Made by a program: the position numbers and the translations under genes. Positions 13,878 through 21,271 of a stretch of DNA of 25,260 nt are shown here, piece after piece (position 1 is the stretch's first letter; every line of letters starts with the position of its first letter). The DNA is from DASYAE01 sp036501535 (GTDB lineage Bacteria > Actinomycetota > Actinomycetes > Streptomycetales > Catenulisporaceae): positions 1-25,260 of the forward strand of contig DASYAE010000020.1 of the NCBI GenBank assembly GCA_036501535.1, in the 5' to 3' direction. Under the pieces are notes generated by a model. The model was given only the letters and a program-made list of their open reading frames with translations, was not told where the DNA came from and made no database searches.

Positions 13878-16308
13878 ACCGCGTCCTGGGCCGGGCCTGG
13901 TGCGCCCTGTGGACATAGTCCGCCCGTTTGCGCCGGGAGGGAGTCATGTCGCGCAGGCCCAGATATGCGCGTTCGAGCTCGCGCCCGATCGTGTCGCCGC
14001 GCAGCTCGACCGGGTCCGGGCTCAGGTCCGACAGCGTCTGGACCGGGGCGTCCCGCGGCTGCCGGGCCAGCCAGTCCCGCGCCGCCAGCCACGCCTCCAC
14101 CTCCAGCGTCAGCCGCTGCTCGCCGTCGAGCCCGAGGCCGCCCAGCCTGCGCACCGCCTCGCGCAGCCCGTCGAGGTCGAGGTCCGGCCGCGCCAGTCGC
14201 AGCCGCAGCGCCTCGATCCGCGCCTCGCGGTGGGCGTACAAGTGGGCTGGTATGCGTTCGAGCACTTTGATCGGCTGGTCGTCGGCCGGGCGCTTCGAGT
14301 CGGCGACGTAGCAGCGCGCCACGCCGAACGCCGCGCCGACGAACGTGTCGTCGGTGCGCCACACGGTGCGGTAGTAGTGCTGCGCCAGCTCGTAGGCCTT
14401 CCGGGTCTCCGCGCACACCGCCAGCGCGAGCTTCGGGGCCTGCTCTCCGGGCAGCGCATTGCGCAGTGTCGCGAAAGACGGCCACGCCGCTTCGCCGTGA
14501 TCGCGGGCCAGGTCGAGCAGGCCCCGGTACCACAGCAGCCGCCAGTCGCCCGGCGCCGCGGCGGCCGCATCGTCGAGCGCTGAGCCGGCCCCGTCCAGGT
14601 CGCCCAGCTCGATGCGCGTCAGCGCCAGCCGCAGCAGCACCTCAGGGGTCTTCCGCGGGGCCTGGGCGAGGCGCGCCGCGGCCTCCCGCGGCCGCAGCGC
14701 GCCGACCATCTCGAGGAATCCGGCCGCCGGGTCGCGCTCGTCCGGGCGCGGCAGGGGCAGCGTCAGCACGGCCCGCGCCGCGTCGATCCGGTCCGCCGTC
14801 CCGGCCCCGAGGAACCCGCGCTCCGGGGTGAACAGGGCGGAGGGCGCCGGGTGCGGTCCGCCGTCCTCGAGCGCTGCGACCTCGCGCAGGACGCCGGCCA
14901 TCTGCCCGGCGAGCTGCGCGGCGCTGGAGAAGCGCTGCGCCGGGTCGGGCGCGGTCGCCCGCACCAGCAGCCGGTAGAACGACTCGTGCCGGGCCAGCGC
15001 CGGCTGTCCGCCGGGATCGGGGATCGGCAGCTCGGCGCCCCGGTCGTCCACCATCGGGAACCGCATGGTCAGCGCGGCCAGCGTGCGCCCGACCGAGTAG
15101 ATGTCCGAGGCCGCCGTGGAGGCCCCGTGCCGCAGCACCTCGGGGGCCGTGAACCCGCGCGTCGCCCAGATCTGGCCGTCCGAGAGCCGGCCGATCGGGC
15201 TGACCGCGCCGAGGTCCACCAGCTTGACCCGGTCGCCGATCTGCATCACGTTCGGCGGCTTGTAGTCCCCGTAGACGAGCCCTGAGGTGTGCAGGTAGCC
15301 GAGCGCGGGGAGCGTGCCGAGCACGTAGGCCAGGGCCGTGGCGACCGGCAGCGTCCCGCCGGCCGCGCGCGCCTTGTCGGCCAGCGACTCGCCGTCCAGC
15401 AGCTCCATCACGATGTAGCCGTCGAGGCGCCCGGAGAACGGGTCGCGCCGCTGCACGAAGTTGCGGATGTCCACGATGTCCGGGTGCCGCACCTTGATCA
15501 GGGTCCTGCGCTCGGCGGCCAGCGCGCGGTGATTCGCCGAGTCGCGCAGGCCCTTCACCGCGACCGGGTCGCCGTCCAGGTTCAGATCATGCGCCAGGTA
15601 CACCAGGCCCTGCCCGCCGCGGCCGATGCAGCCTTGGATCTCGTACTGGCCGACCGTCTCGCCGGACTCCAGCGGCAGCCGCCAGGACACCGGGGTGTCG
15701 CAGTCCTGGCAGCGTTCCGGCAGCACCAGCGGGCCGAGGTCGCCGGTCACCGGGTCCGTGGGCGCGGCGACGAGCTCGAGCGAGGCGCGGCAGTCCGGGT
15801 TCGCGCACCGCCGGCCCTGGTCCTGCAGCGCCGCCTCGTCCAGCAGCGCCTCCCGGGGGTCGCGGGAGGGCACCGGCGGGATGTCCACGACGTCCAGGCC
15901 GAGGCGCGCCCCGGTCTGCGCCGCACGCGCCCGGGCGCCGGTCGGGAAGACCCAGGCCACCGGACCGCCCGCCGCGGCCGCTGCCGCCGCCGGTCGCGCC
16001 GGCTTCACAGGCTGCCCCGACTTGGTCTTAGTAGGCTGCGACGACTCCCACGCGACCCGGTGCCAGATCGTCGGCTGGACCGTCGGCGCGGCGCCGGCGG
16101 CCGGCTCCCGGAAACACGTCTCGCAGAACCCGTCGTCACCCAGCAGGCCGCCGGGGCAGTCCGAGCGCACGCACCGCTCCCGGTTGCCGCCGCCGTCCCG
16201 CTCGGCGCCGCTCTCGAGCGGGCCGCGGAAGCAGCTCTCGCAGAAGCCGTCCGCGTCGACGACCCCGTCGGGGAAGGCATCGCAGTCCGTCCTGGTGCAG
16301 GTGGTCAT
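13873..16308 (-). CDS. pknG: PknG-like serine/threonine protein kinase with zinc knuckles and TPR domain
   Basis: An 811-residue soluble kinase. The N-terminus has two Cys4 knuckles (Cys4/9/23/26 and Cys46/51/62/65), a Pro/Ala-rich spacer, then a rubredoxin-like Cys pair set (Cys168/173 and Cys200/203). The kinase domain follows: GRGGQG loop, VAVKGL (Lys252), a catalytic loop YGDYKPPN (Asp348, Lys350) with YGD instead of HRD, and DLG (Asp365) instead of DFG, both as in PknG relatives. The C-terminal ~300 residues are helical TPR repeats (EVLLRLALTRIELGDLDGAGSALDDA). Mycobacterial PknG phosphorylates the FHA protein GarA (OdhI in corynebacteria), relieving inhibition of 2-oxoglutarate dehydrogenase. 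The start is ATG at 16308 with GGGAGG four nt upstream; the longer open frame to 16842 is a shadow of glnH. It follows glnH by 28 nt. Confidence 0.93.
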   Translation of the reverse strand: MTTCTRTDCDAFPDGVVDADGFCESCFRGPLESGAERDGGGNRERCVRSDCPGGLLGDDGFCETCFREPAAGAAPTVQPTIWHRVAWESSQPTKTKSGQPVKPARPAAAAAAAGGPVAWVFPTGARARAAQTGARLGLDVVDIPPVPSRDPREALLDEAALQDQGRRCANPDCRASLELVAAPTDPVTGDLGPLVLPERCQDCDTPVSWRLPLESGETVGQYEIQGCIGRGGQGLVYLAHDLNLDGDPVAVKGLRDSANHRALAAERRTLIKVRHPDIVDIRNFVQRRDPFSGRLDGYIVMELLDGESLADKARAAGGTLPVATALAYVLGTLPALGYLHTSGLVYGDYKPPNVMQIGDRVKLVDLGAVSPIGRLSDGQIWATRGFTAPEVLRHGASTAASDIYSVGRTLAALTMRFPMVDDRGAELPIPDPGGQPALARHESFYRLLVRATAPDPAQRFSSAAQLAGQMAGVLREVAALEDGGPHPAPSALFTPERGFLGAGTADRIDAARAVLTLPLPRPDERDPAAGFLEMVGALRPREAAARLAQAPRKTPEVLLRLALTRIELGDLDGAGSALDDAAAAAPGDWRLLWYRGLLDLARDHGEAAWPSFATLRNALPGEQAPKLALAVCAETRKAYELAQHYYRTVWRTDDTFVGAAFGVARCYVADSKRPADDQPIKVLERIPAHLYAHREARIEALRLRLARPDLDLDGLREAVRRLGGLGLDGEQRLTLEVEAWLAARDWLARQPRDAPVQTLSDLSPDPVELRGDTIGRELERAYLGLRDMTPSRRKRADYVHRAHQARPRTRW

Positions 16309-16336
16309 CGCACCTCCCGCTCCTCGGTCACGTCCC

Positions 16337-17506
16337 TCACGGATAGCCGTCCAGCGGGGGCGGCGTCGGGGTCGGGGTCGCGTTGCCGGACGAGCCCGGC
16401 TGCTGGCCGATCCAGACCCGGTACAGCGCGTCCCAGCAGCTCTCCCCGGACAGCATCGTCTCCGGGCACCATGCCCCGCTGTCCGGATTCTCCAACCCGG
16501 CGAGCACCCCGTTGACGAAGCTGAGGAACTGCCCGTCCTGCGCGCTGGCGGGGTGGCTCGCGGGCACGGCGATCGCGTGCGGCTCCACGGAGAAGGCGGT
16601 ACCGGCCAGCCGCAGGTAGGGGTCCTCGGCCTCCAGCCCCTCCAGGATCGTCGCGTCCGTGGTGACCGCCTGCACGTCGCCCTGCTGGAGCAGGACCAGG
16701 CAGTCGGACCAGTTGCCGGCCACCACCGTGGTGAAGCCGCCCTGCTTCTCCAGCGCCAGGATGTTCGCGATCGACGTCGTCGTGCCGACCGTGCACACCT
16801 TGGAGCCCTTAAGCCCGGTAACCACCGGCACGTTCTGCGCATTGAGCCGCACGTCCGCGGTGGTGTTGTCGCGGTCGACCAGGAGCTGCTGCCCGGAGTT
16901 GAAGTAGTCCGCGGAGAACCCGACCTGCAGCGCGCGGTCGCAGGTCACGGTGATGCTGTCGGCGACCAGGTCCACCACGCCCTCGTTGGCCGCGCCCATC
17001 CGGAAGTCCTGGCTGACCGGCACGAACCTGATGTCGCCGTCCGTGCTCGACCCGCCGAAGATCGCGTGCGCGATGGCCCGCAGGACGTCGATGTCGTAGC
17101 CTACGAATTCGTCCCCGGACGCCGTCGCGCCCGGTGTCGGGTTGCGGAAGCCGAAGTTGTACGAGTCCTGATCGACGCCGGCGATCAGGTAGCCGCGCTG
17201 CTGGATCTGCTGCATGGTCGACCCGGCGGGCATGGAGCCGGGCGCGGGCATCGGCGACATCGGGAGGTCGACCGGGAGCTGCGGGCAGGCCAGGTCGGGC
17301 GACTCCAGCGGCGCGGGGGTGTCGGACGGTCCGGGCACGCCCTGCACCGTGGGCGGCACCGGCGAGGGCACCGCGACCGGGGCCGTGGCCGCGCCCTGCG
17401 CCCCGCCGCACCCTGCGAGGCAGAAGGCTGCCAGCGCGAGCAGGGCGCACGCCAGCGCCGGCCGGCCGCCACGCGCGTGCTGCGGTTTTCTAACCCTCAT
17501 TCCCAT
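16337..17506 (-). CDS. glnH: GlnH-like solute-binding lipoprotein of the PknG sensing module
   Basis: A 389-residue periplasmic-type binding protein (SBP family 3) anchored outside the membrane. The lipoprotein signal peptide ends in LAGC, with the lipid-bearing Cys at 33, followed by a Pro/Ala/Ser-rich tether. The binding fold runs from IQQRGYLIAGVDQDSYNFGF through FVGYDIDVLRAIAHAIFG and VDLVADSITVTCDRA to VLLQQGDVQAVTTD, all typical of glutamate/aspartate/glutamine-binding proteins. No ABC permease or ATPase gene is nearby, which fits a sensing rather than transport role; in mycobacteria GlnH is reported to bind acidic amino acids and signal through GlnX to PknG. The start ATG at 17506 has AGGAGG about 6 nt upstream, overlapping the glnX stop region; glnX ends only 9 nt before, so translation is probably coupled. 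Confidence 0.92.
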   Translation of the reverse strand: MGMRVRKPQHARGGRPALACALLALAAFCLAGCGGAQGAATAPVAVPSPVPPTVQGVPGPSDTPAPLESPDLACPQLPVDLPMSPMPAPGSMPAGSTMQQIQQRGYLIAGVDQDSYNFGFRNPTPGATASGDEFVGYDIDVLRAIAHAIFGGSSTDGDIRFVPVSQDFRMGAANEGVVDLVADSITVTCDRALQVGFSADYFNSGQQLLVDRDNTTADVRLNAQNVPVVTGLKGSKVCTVGTTTSIANILALEKQGGFTTVVAGNWSDCLVLLQQGDVQAVTTDATILEGLEAEDPYLRLAGTAFSVEPHAIAVPASHPASAQDGQFLSFVNGVLAGLENPDSGAWCPETMLSGESCWDALYRVWIGQQPGSSGNATPTPTPPPLDGYP

Positions 17507-17515
17507 GCCCCCTCC

Positions 17516-19168
17516 TCACTCGGACGACCGCCCCCGCCCCCAGTATTCGGCCACCCGCGACCCGATCCCCGCGGCCGCGGCCGCGCCGCCGAGAAGCCCG
17601 ATCAGCAGGCCTCCGACAACCTCACCGGTCAGCGAGGAACCGGCGTCGGACGCCCCGGAGGAGTACGAGCTCCACTGCGCCGCGGCGGCGACCTGGACCG
17701 CCCCGGTCAGCGAGTCGAAGGGGTCGGACACCGTCTTCTGCACCGAGGCCTGCGTGGAGGATTCCAGTGCCGTGCCCAAGAAGCTCGAGTCGAAGCGCGG
17801 GACCTGGCCCTGGGCCAGGTTCGCCGTCGCGTCGGCAGCGAGGTTCTGCAGGGTCGGCAGGCCGTGCTCCGCGCGCAGCCACTGCGCGAGGGCCGCCGCC
17901 CCGGTGCCGTCGAGCTGCGCCGCCTGCGCGGGCTGCGACGACCGCATGCCCGTCACGGCCGCCGCAAGATCCTTCGACAGGGGGCCGCCCTGAGCCAGCA
18001 TCGCCTCGGCGTCCGCCTCGTACGTGCACGTCGCGTCATACGTGTACGAATCCCCCTGCGCGTTCGGCTTGGCCAGCTGCACCGTCTTGAAGGAGCAGTC
18101 CTCCCCGTTGTCGCTCAACGTGAGCTGATCGTCGATGTCTGTGGTCTCGGCGTCCACCCGGACCTGGGCCAGGTCCGCGGCCGCCGCCGCCCGCGGCGCC
18201 ACCGAGTGCCCGACCTGCTCGTGCTCGAGGACCTGCGCGCCGACCGTCCACACGGTCAGGACCAGCACGACGGCCAGCGCCGTGACGGCGCCGGGATTGA
18301 ACGTGCGGCGGGTGTAGCGCGACAGGACGACCGACACCCAGACGAGGAACGCGATCACCGCCGCGTCGGCGAGGCCCGTCCACAGCGGCCATCCGCCGGC
18401 CGCGGAGTCGTCCCCGTCCAGCCGGGCCTGGTCCGTCCGGCGGATCTCGTCGGCGCTCGGCAGGATGTGCGCGGTGAAGTACGAGGAGGCCTCGCGCAGG
18501 TAGGCCGCGCCGACCGGCAGCCCCTGCCGCTGGTCCGCCTGGGCGGTCGCCTCCAGCCCCTGGTAGAACCCGAGCTCCTGCAGGATCAGCGAGGCGTCGG
18601 CCCGCACCTGCGCGGAGGCGGTGACCTGGACCAGGTCCGTGTCCACCTCGGTCAGGTCGTCCTGCGAGGCCTTCGCAGCCTTCGAAGAGAGCTGCCATCC
18701 GCCGGTGTCCAGCCGCAGCTGGAACTGCTGCACCTCGTCCTGCTCCAGGCTGATCAGCCCCTGCTCGAGGCCGATGTCGAGCCCGACCGCGGACTGCTGC
18801 GTCGCCAGCCGGCCCGCGGTCGCCGAGGCGTCCGCGAGGTCGGTGTCCCGCTGCGCGGCCCCGACCGCGGTCAGCACCCCGACGCCGACGACCGCGAGCA
18901 CCGACACGACGCCCAGCACCGCAAGCGTCCGCAGCTCGTAAAGACCCTGCGACCCTGGGTCCGGGCCGCCGCGCGCCCCGGTCCGCGCCTGCAGGGCCCG
19001 CCGCGCCGATCGGGCCCACGCGATCGCGACACTCCGCCCCACCCAGTTCACCGCCCCTGGCCCGAACCCGCCCAGCCGACTGATGCATACCGTGATCACA
19101 CTACGGTGCAGCTCGACCACATGATGCACGTTCCCCGTAGTGTATGTCGCCGTCCCGCGCCGACGCAT
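17516..19168 (-). CDS. glnX: GlnX-like four-helix membrane sensor protein
   Basis: A membrane protein of about 550 residues. A cytoplasmic basic N-terminus is followed by helix 1 (about 82-103, LAVLGVVSVLAVVGVGVLTAV), a mostly helical external domain of about 155 residues, a hairpin of helices 2 and 3 (about 262-284 and 294-315), a second large external domain with a Cys pair (GEDCSF, DATCTY), and helix 4 near the C-terminus (about 514-537). This topology and the order glnX-glnH-pknG match the actinobacterial amino-acid sensing module; sequence alone gives no enzymatic motif. The start is uncertain: ATG at 19168 (given here) lacks a Shine-Dalgarno, and GTG codons at 19129 and further in are alternatives. 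A 9-bp inverted repeat at 19098-19143 overlaps the first codons and hints that the true start may be later. Confidence 0.85.
   Translation of the reverse strand: MRRRGTATYTTGNVHHVVELHRSVITVCISRLGGFGPGAVNWVGRSVAIAWARSARRALQARTGARGGPDPGSQGLYELRTLAVLGVVSVLAVVGVGVLTAVGAAQRDTDLADASATAGRLATQQSAVGLDIGLEQGLISLEQDEVQQFQLRLDTGGWQLSSKAAKASQDDLTEVDTDLVQVTASAQVRADASLILQELGFYQGLEATAQADQRQGLPVGAAYLREASSYFTAHILPSADEIRRTDQARLDGDDSAAGGWPLWTGLADAAVIAFLVWVSVVLSRYTRRTFNPGAVTALAVVLVLTVWTVGAQVLEHEQVGHSVAPRAAAAADLAQVRVDAETTDIDDQLTLSDNGEDCSFKTVQLAKPNAQGDSYTYDATCTYEADAEAMLAQGGPLSKDLAAAVTGMRSSQPAQAAQLDGTGAAALAQWLRAEHGLPTLQNLAADATANLAQGQVPRFDSSFLGTALESSTQASVQKTVSDPFDSLTGAVQVAAAAQWSSYSSGASDAGSSLTGEVVGGLLIGLLGGAAAAAGIGSRVAEYWGRGRSSE
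19098..19143. promoter_or_regulatory. ACACTACGG / CCGTAGTGT inverted repeat at the glnX 5' end
   Basis: Two perfect 9-bp inverted half-sites (19098-19106 and 19135-19143) are spaced by 28 nt at the beginning of glnX. TACACT within the right half also reads as a minus-strand -10 element. It could be an operator/promoter if glnX starts downstream, or an mRNA stem-loop controlling glnX translation. Confidence 0.45.
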
Positions 19169-19214
19169 CAAATCGCGAACTCGTACGCTGATCAGCCGGC
19201 CCGGCGCGCCCCCG

Positions 19215-19237
19215 TGATCGTGATCAGCGCACGATCA
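19215..19237 (-). terminator. Hairpin overlapping the DUF1269 gene stop codon
   Basis: TGATCGTG (19215-19222) pairs with CACGATCA (19230-19237) over 7 nt. It includes the stop codon of the DUF1269-like gene and precedes glnX. It may act as an attenuator or weak terminator inside the same-strand run, or as a regulator site. There is no U-tract. Confidence 0.4.
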
Positions 19238-19741
19238 GACGCGCTGCCCGGTGAGCCGGTCGACCAGGTCCTGCTCGGTCTCGTCGTCGAGCGAGGTCCT
19301 GATCACGTGGCCGCCGAAGGGGCCGAGCGACTCGGCGAACCGGGCGTCGTCGATCTTGGCGGCCATGACGATCAGCGCCGCCGAGCCGGGGACGAGCGAC
19401 TCCTCCAGGCCGCGGCGGAACTGGTCGTCGACGCCGTGCTGGCGCAGCACGCCCCACAGCCCGCCGGCGCCCGCCCCGATCGCCCCGCCCACCACGGCGC
19501 CGAGCGGGGCGAAGAGCAGGAAGCCGAGGACCGCGCCGAACACCGCGGCGGCCGGCGTGGTGATCCCGGCGATCTTCGTGGGGGTGTCGACGTCGAGGTG
19601 GCTCTGGCCGTTCTCGTCGACGCGCAGCAGGGCCAGGCCGGCGAGCTTGAGCACGCCCAGCTGGTCGAGGTCCTTGACCTGCTCGCCGGCCTGCTCGGCG
19701 ACGGCCGGGTCGGCGTACCCGATGACGATGAGGTCGGACAT
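19235..19741 (-). CDS. DUF1269-like protein with glycine-rich membrane hairpin
   Basis: A 168-residue protein of unknown function. The N-terminal part is an alpha/beta domain (MSDLIVIGYADPAVAEQAGEQVKDL). A hydrophobic, glycine-rich stretch comes next at about 63-95 (ITTPAAAVFGAVLGFLL, APLGAVVGGAIGAGAGG), resembling a glycine zipper that could insert in a membrane. A soluble C-terminal domain (SAALIVMAAKIDDARFAESL) ends the protein. This matches the DUF1269 family. The start ATG at 19741 has a perfect AGGAGG five nt upstream. It follows the amidohydrolase gene by 13 nt, so the two are almost surely co-transcribed. Whether transcription continues into glnX, 66 nt or more downstream past a hairpin, is open. 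Confidence 0.85.
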   Translation of the reverse strand: MSDLIVIGYADPAVAEQAGEQVKDLDQLGVLKLAGLALLRVDENGQSHLDVDTPTKIAGITTPAAAVFGAVLGFLLFAPLGAVVGGAIGAGAGGLWGVLRQHGVDDQFRRGLEESLVPGSAALIVMAAKIDDARFAESLGPFGGHVIRTSLDDETEQDLVDRLTGQRV

Positions 19742-19754
19742 GTCAGCCTCCTAA

Positions 19755-21065
19755 TCAATGCCCGGACGTGGTCGCCGGGCGGCCGGTGAGCGTGTTCTTG
19801 TGGATCCGGCCGTCCTTCATGATCACCGCGAGGCCGGTGTCGGGGGAGGCGAGCAGGTCGAGGTCGGCGAGCGGGTCGCCGTCGACGAGCAGCAGATCCG
19901 CCAGCGCGCCCTCCTGCACGACGCCGAGGGCGCCGGGGTAGGGATTGCGCTCCCCGCTCATGGCCAGCAGTTCCGCATTGCCTGAGGTGGCCATGCGCAG
20001 CACCTCGGCCGGGGTGAACCAGCGGCGCATCTTCGCCAGCTGGGCGCCCTGGCGAGTGGCGAGCTTGGCGTCGAAGAGGGTGTCGGTGCCCCAGGCGAGC
20101 TTGACGCCGTGCTTCTTCGCGAGCTGATAAGCCGTGTCGGTGCCCTCGATGATGCGCATCTGCTTGGCCCGGCTGGCCGGGCTCTCCACCGGGATGGCGT
20201 CCTCGTCGTCGAGGAACGGCTGCAGGCTCCACCACGCGTCGCGCTCGGCGATCATCGCAACGGTCTTCTCGTCGAGCAGGTGCCCGTGGTCGATGCAGCG
20301 CACCCCCGCGCGCAGGGCCTGCTGCACGGCGTGCGGCGTGTAGGCGTGGACCATGACGTAGGTGCCCCAGTTCTCCGCCGCCTCGACGCCTGCGCGCAGT
20401 TCCGCCTCGGTGTACTGGGTCACGTCGATCGGGTCGTAGCTGGACGCGGCGCCGCCGCCGGCCATCATCTTGATCTGACTCGCCCCGTGCATCAGCTGCT
20501 CGCGCACCGCGCGCAGCACTTCGGATACGCCGTCTGCGATGGCGGAGGCGCCGACGATCTCGGCGTGCGAGAGGTGCCCGCAGATCCCCCGCGGGATCTC
20601 GTTCGGGGTGCGGAAGTCGCCGTGCCCGGCGGTCTGCGAGATGAACGCGCCGGACGGATAGATCCGCGGCCCCGGCGTCAGACCCTGGTCGACGGCGAGC
20701 TTGAGCCCGAAGACCGGCCCGCCGGCGTCGCGCACGGCGGTGAACCCGCGCATGAGCGTCGCGCGCGCCCCCGACGCCGCGGCGATCGCGACGTATCCCG
20801 CGTCCGCGAGTTGCAGGGCGCTGATGGGCAGGCTCGCGAACGCGGCGTGCCAGTGTGCGTCGATCAGGCCCGGCATGAGCGTGTGCCCGGTGCCGTCGAT
20901 CGTGGTCTGGTCGTCCCCGTCGGCCGGGGCGCGCTTGGTCACCGAGGCGATGAGGCCGCCGCGCACCAGTACGTGGCAGGGCTCGGACAAGGCGTCGGAG
21001 ACTCCGTCGAAGACGCGTACGTTCCGGAACAGGGTCGCCGGCGCGGCGCTCTCGGTGAGAGGCAT
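19755..21065 (-). CDS. Metal-dependent amidohydrolase
   Basis: A 436-residue cytoplasmic hydrolase of the amidohydrolase superfamily (imidazolonepropionase / Xaa-Pro dipeptidase-like branch). The complete binuclear metal site is visible: DAHWH (His71, His73), QIKMMAGGG (Lys199, the likely carboxylated bridge), MVHAY (His240), IDHGH (His260) and WGTDTLF (Asp328). The N- and C-terminal strands form the small beta-sandwich (LFRNVRVFDGVSDAL; LADLLLVDGDPL). Related enzymes cleave N-acyl or prolyl dipeptides or cyclic amides; the substrate here is not determined. The start ATG at 21065 has GGGAG eight nt upstream. It is divergent from the alcohol dehydrogenase gene across a 206-nt gap and heads the run toward the DUF1269-like gene and the glnX module. 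Confidence 0.92.
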   Translation of the reverse strand: MPLTESAAPATLFRNVRVFDGVSDALSEPCHVLVRGGLIASVTKRAPADGDDQTTIDGTGHTLMPGLIDAHWHAAFASLPISALQLADAGYVAIAAASGARATLMRGFTAVRDAGGPVFGLKLAVDQGLTPGPRIYPSGAFISQTAGHGDFRTPNEIPRGICGHLSHAEIVGASAIADGVSEVLRAVREQLMHGASQIKMMAGGGAASSYDPIDVTQYTEAELRAGVEAAENWGTYVMVHAYTPHAVQQALRAGVRCIDHGHLLDEKTVAMIAERDAWWSLQPFLDDEDAIPVESPASRAKQMRIIEGTDTAYQLAKKHGVKLAWGTDTLFDAKLATRQGAQLAKMRRWFTPAEVLRMATSGNAELLAMSGERNPYPGALGVVQEGALADLLLVDGDPLADLDLLASPDTGLAVIMKDGRIHKNTLTGRPATTSGH

Positions 21066-21271
21066 TGCTCTTCTCCCGTCGCGTGCGGTCCAGACCGGCG
21101 TGGACGCAAGAGATCCCGGTCGCCTTCCAGGCTGCGCCCCGGCCCGGCCACGGGCAGCTCAGGACGGCCATTCGTGGCGCCGCCCGCACGCCCGGCGCCG
21201 GCCCGACGTGTGGCGGGGCCGGGCGGCCGGTGTTCGGATGGGGAGCAGCCGAGGAGAACCGGGAGCCCGAG

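Noticed and set aside
16309..16842. N-terminal extension of the pknG reading frame
   Set aside because: This part overlaps glnH in another frame and is Arg-rich nonsense. The ATG at 16308 has a strong Shine-Dalgarno and starts the Cys knuckles.
16337..19168. Amino-acid ABC transporter operon
   Set aside because: The binding lipoprotein would suggest transport, but no permease or ATPase is present, and the neighbours match the GlnX/PknG sensing module.
15626..19789. Open frame of nearly 1390 codons on the plus strand
   Set aside because: It runs antisense across pknG, glnH and glnX, is Arg/Gly/Ala-rich, has no domain, and reflects the high GC of third codon positions in the real genes.
21065..21271. 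N-terminal extension of the alcohol dehydrogenase frame
   Set aside because: It covers the divergent promoter gap and lacks family similarity. The ATG at 21272 has a good ribosome-binding site and gives the usual family length.
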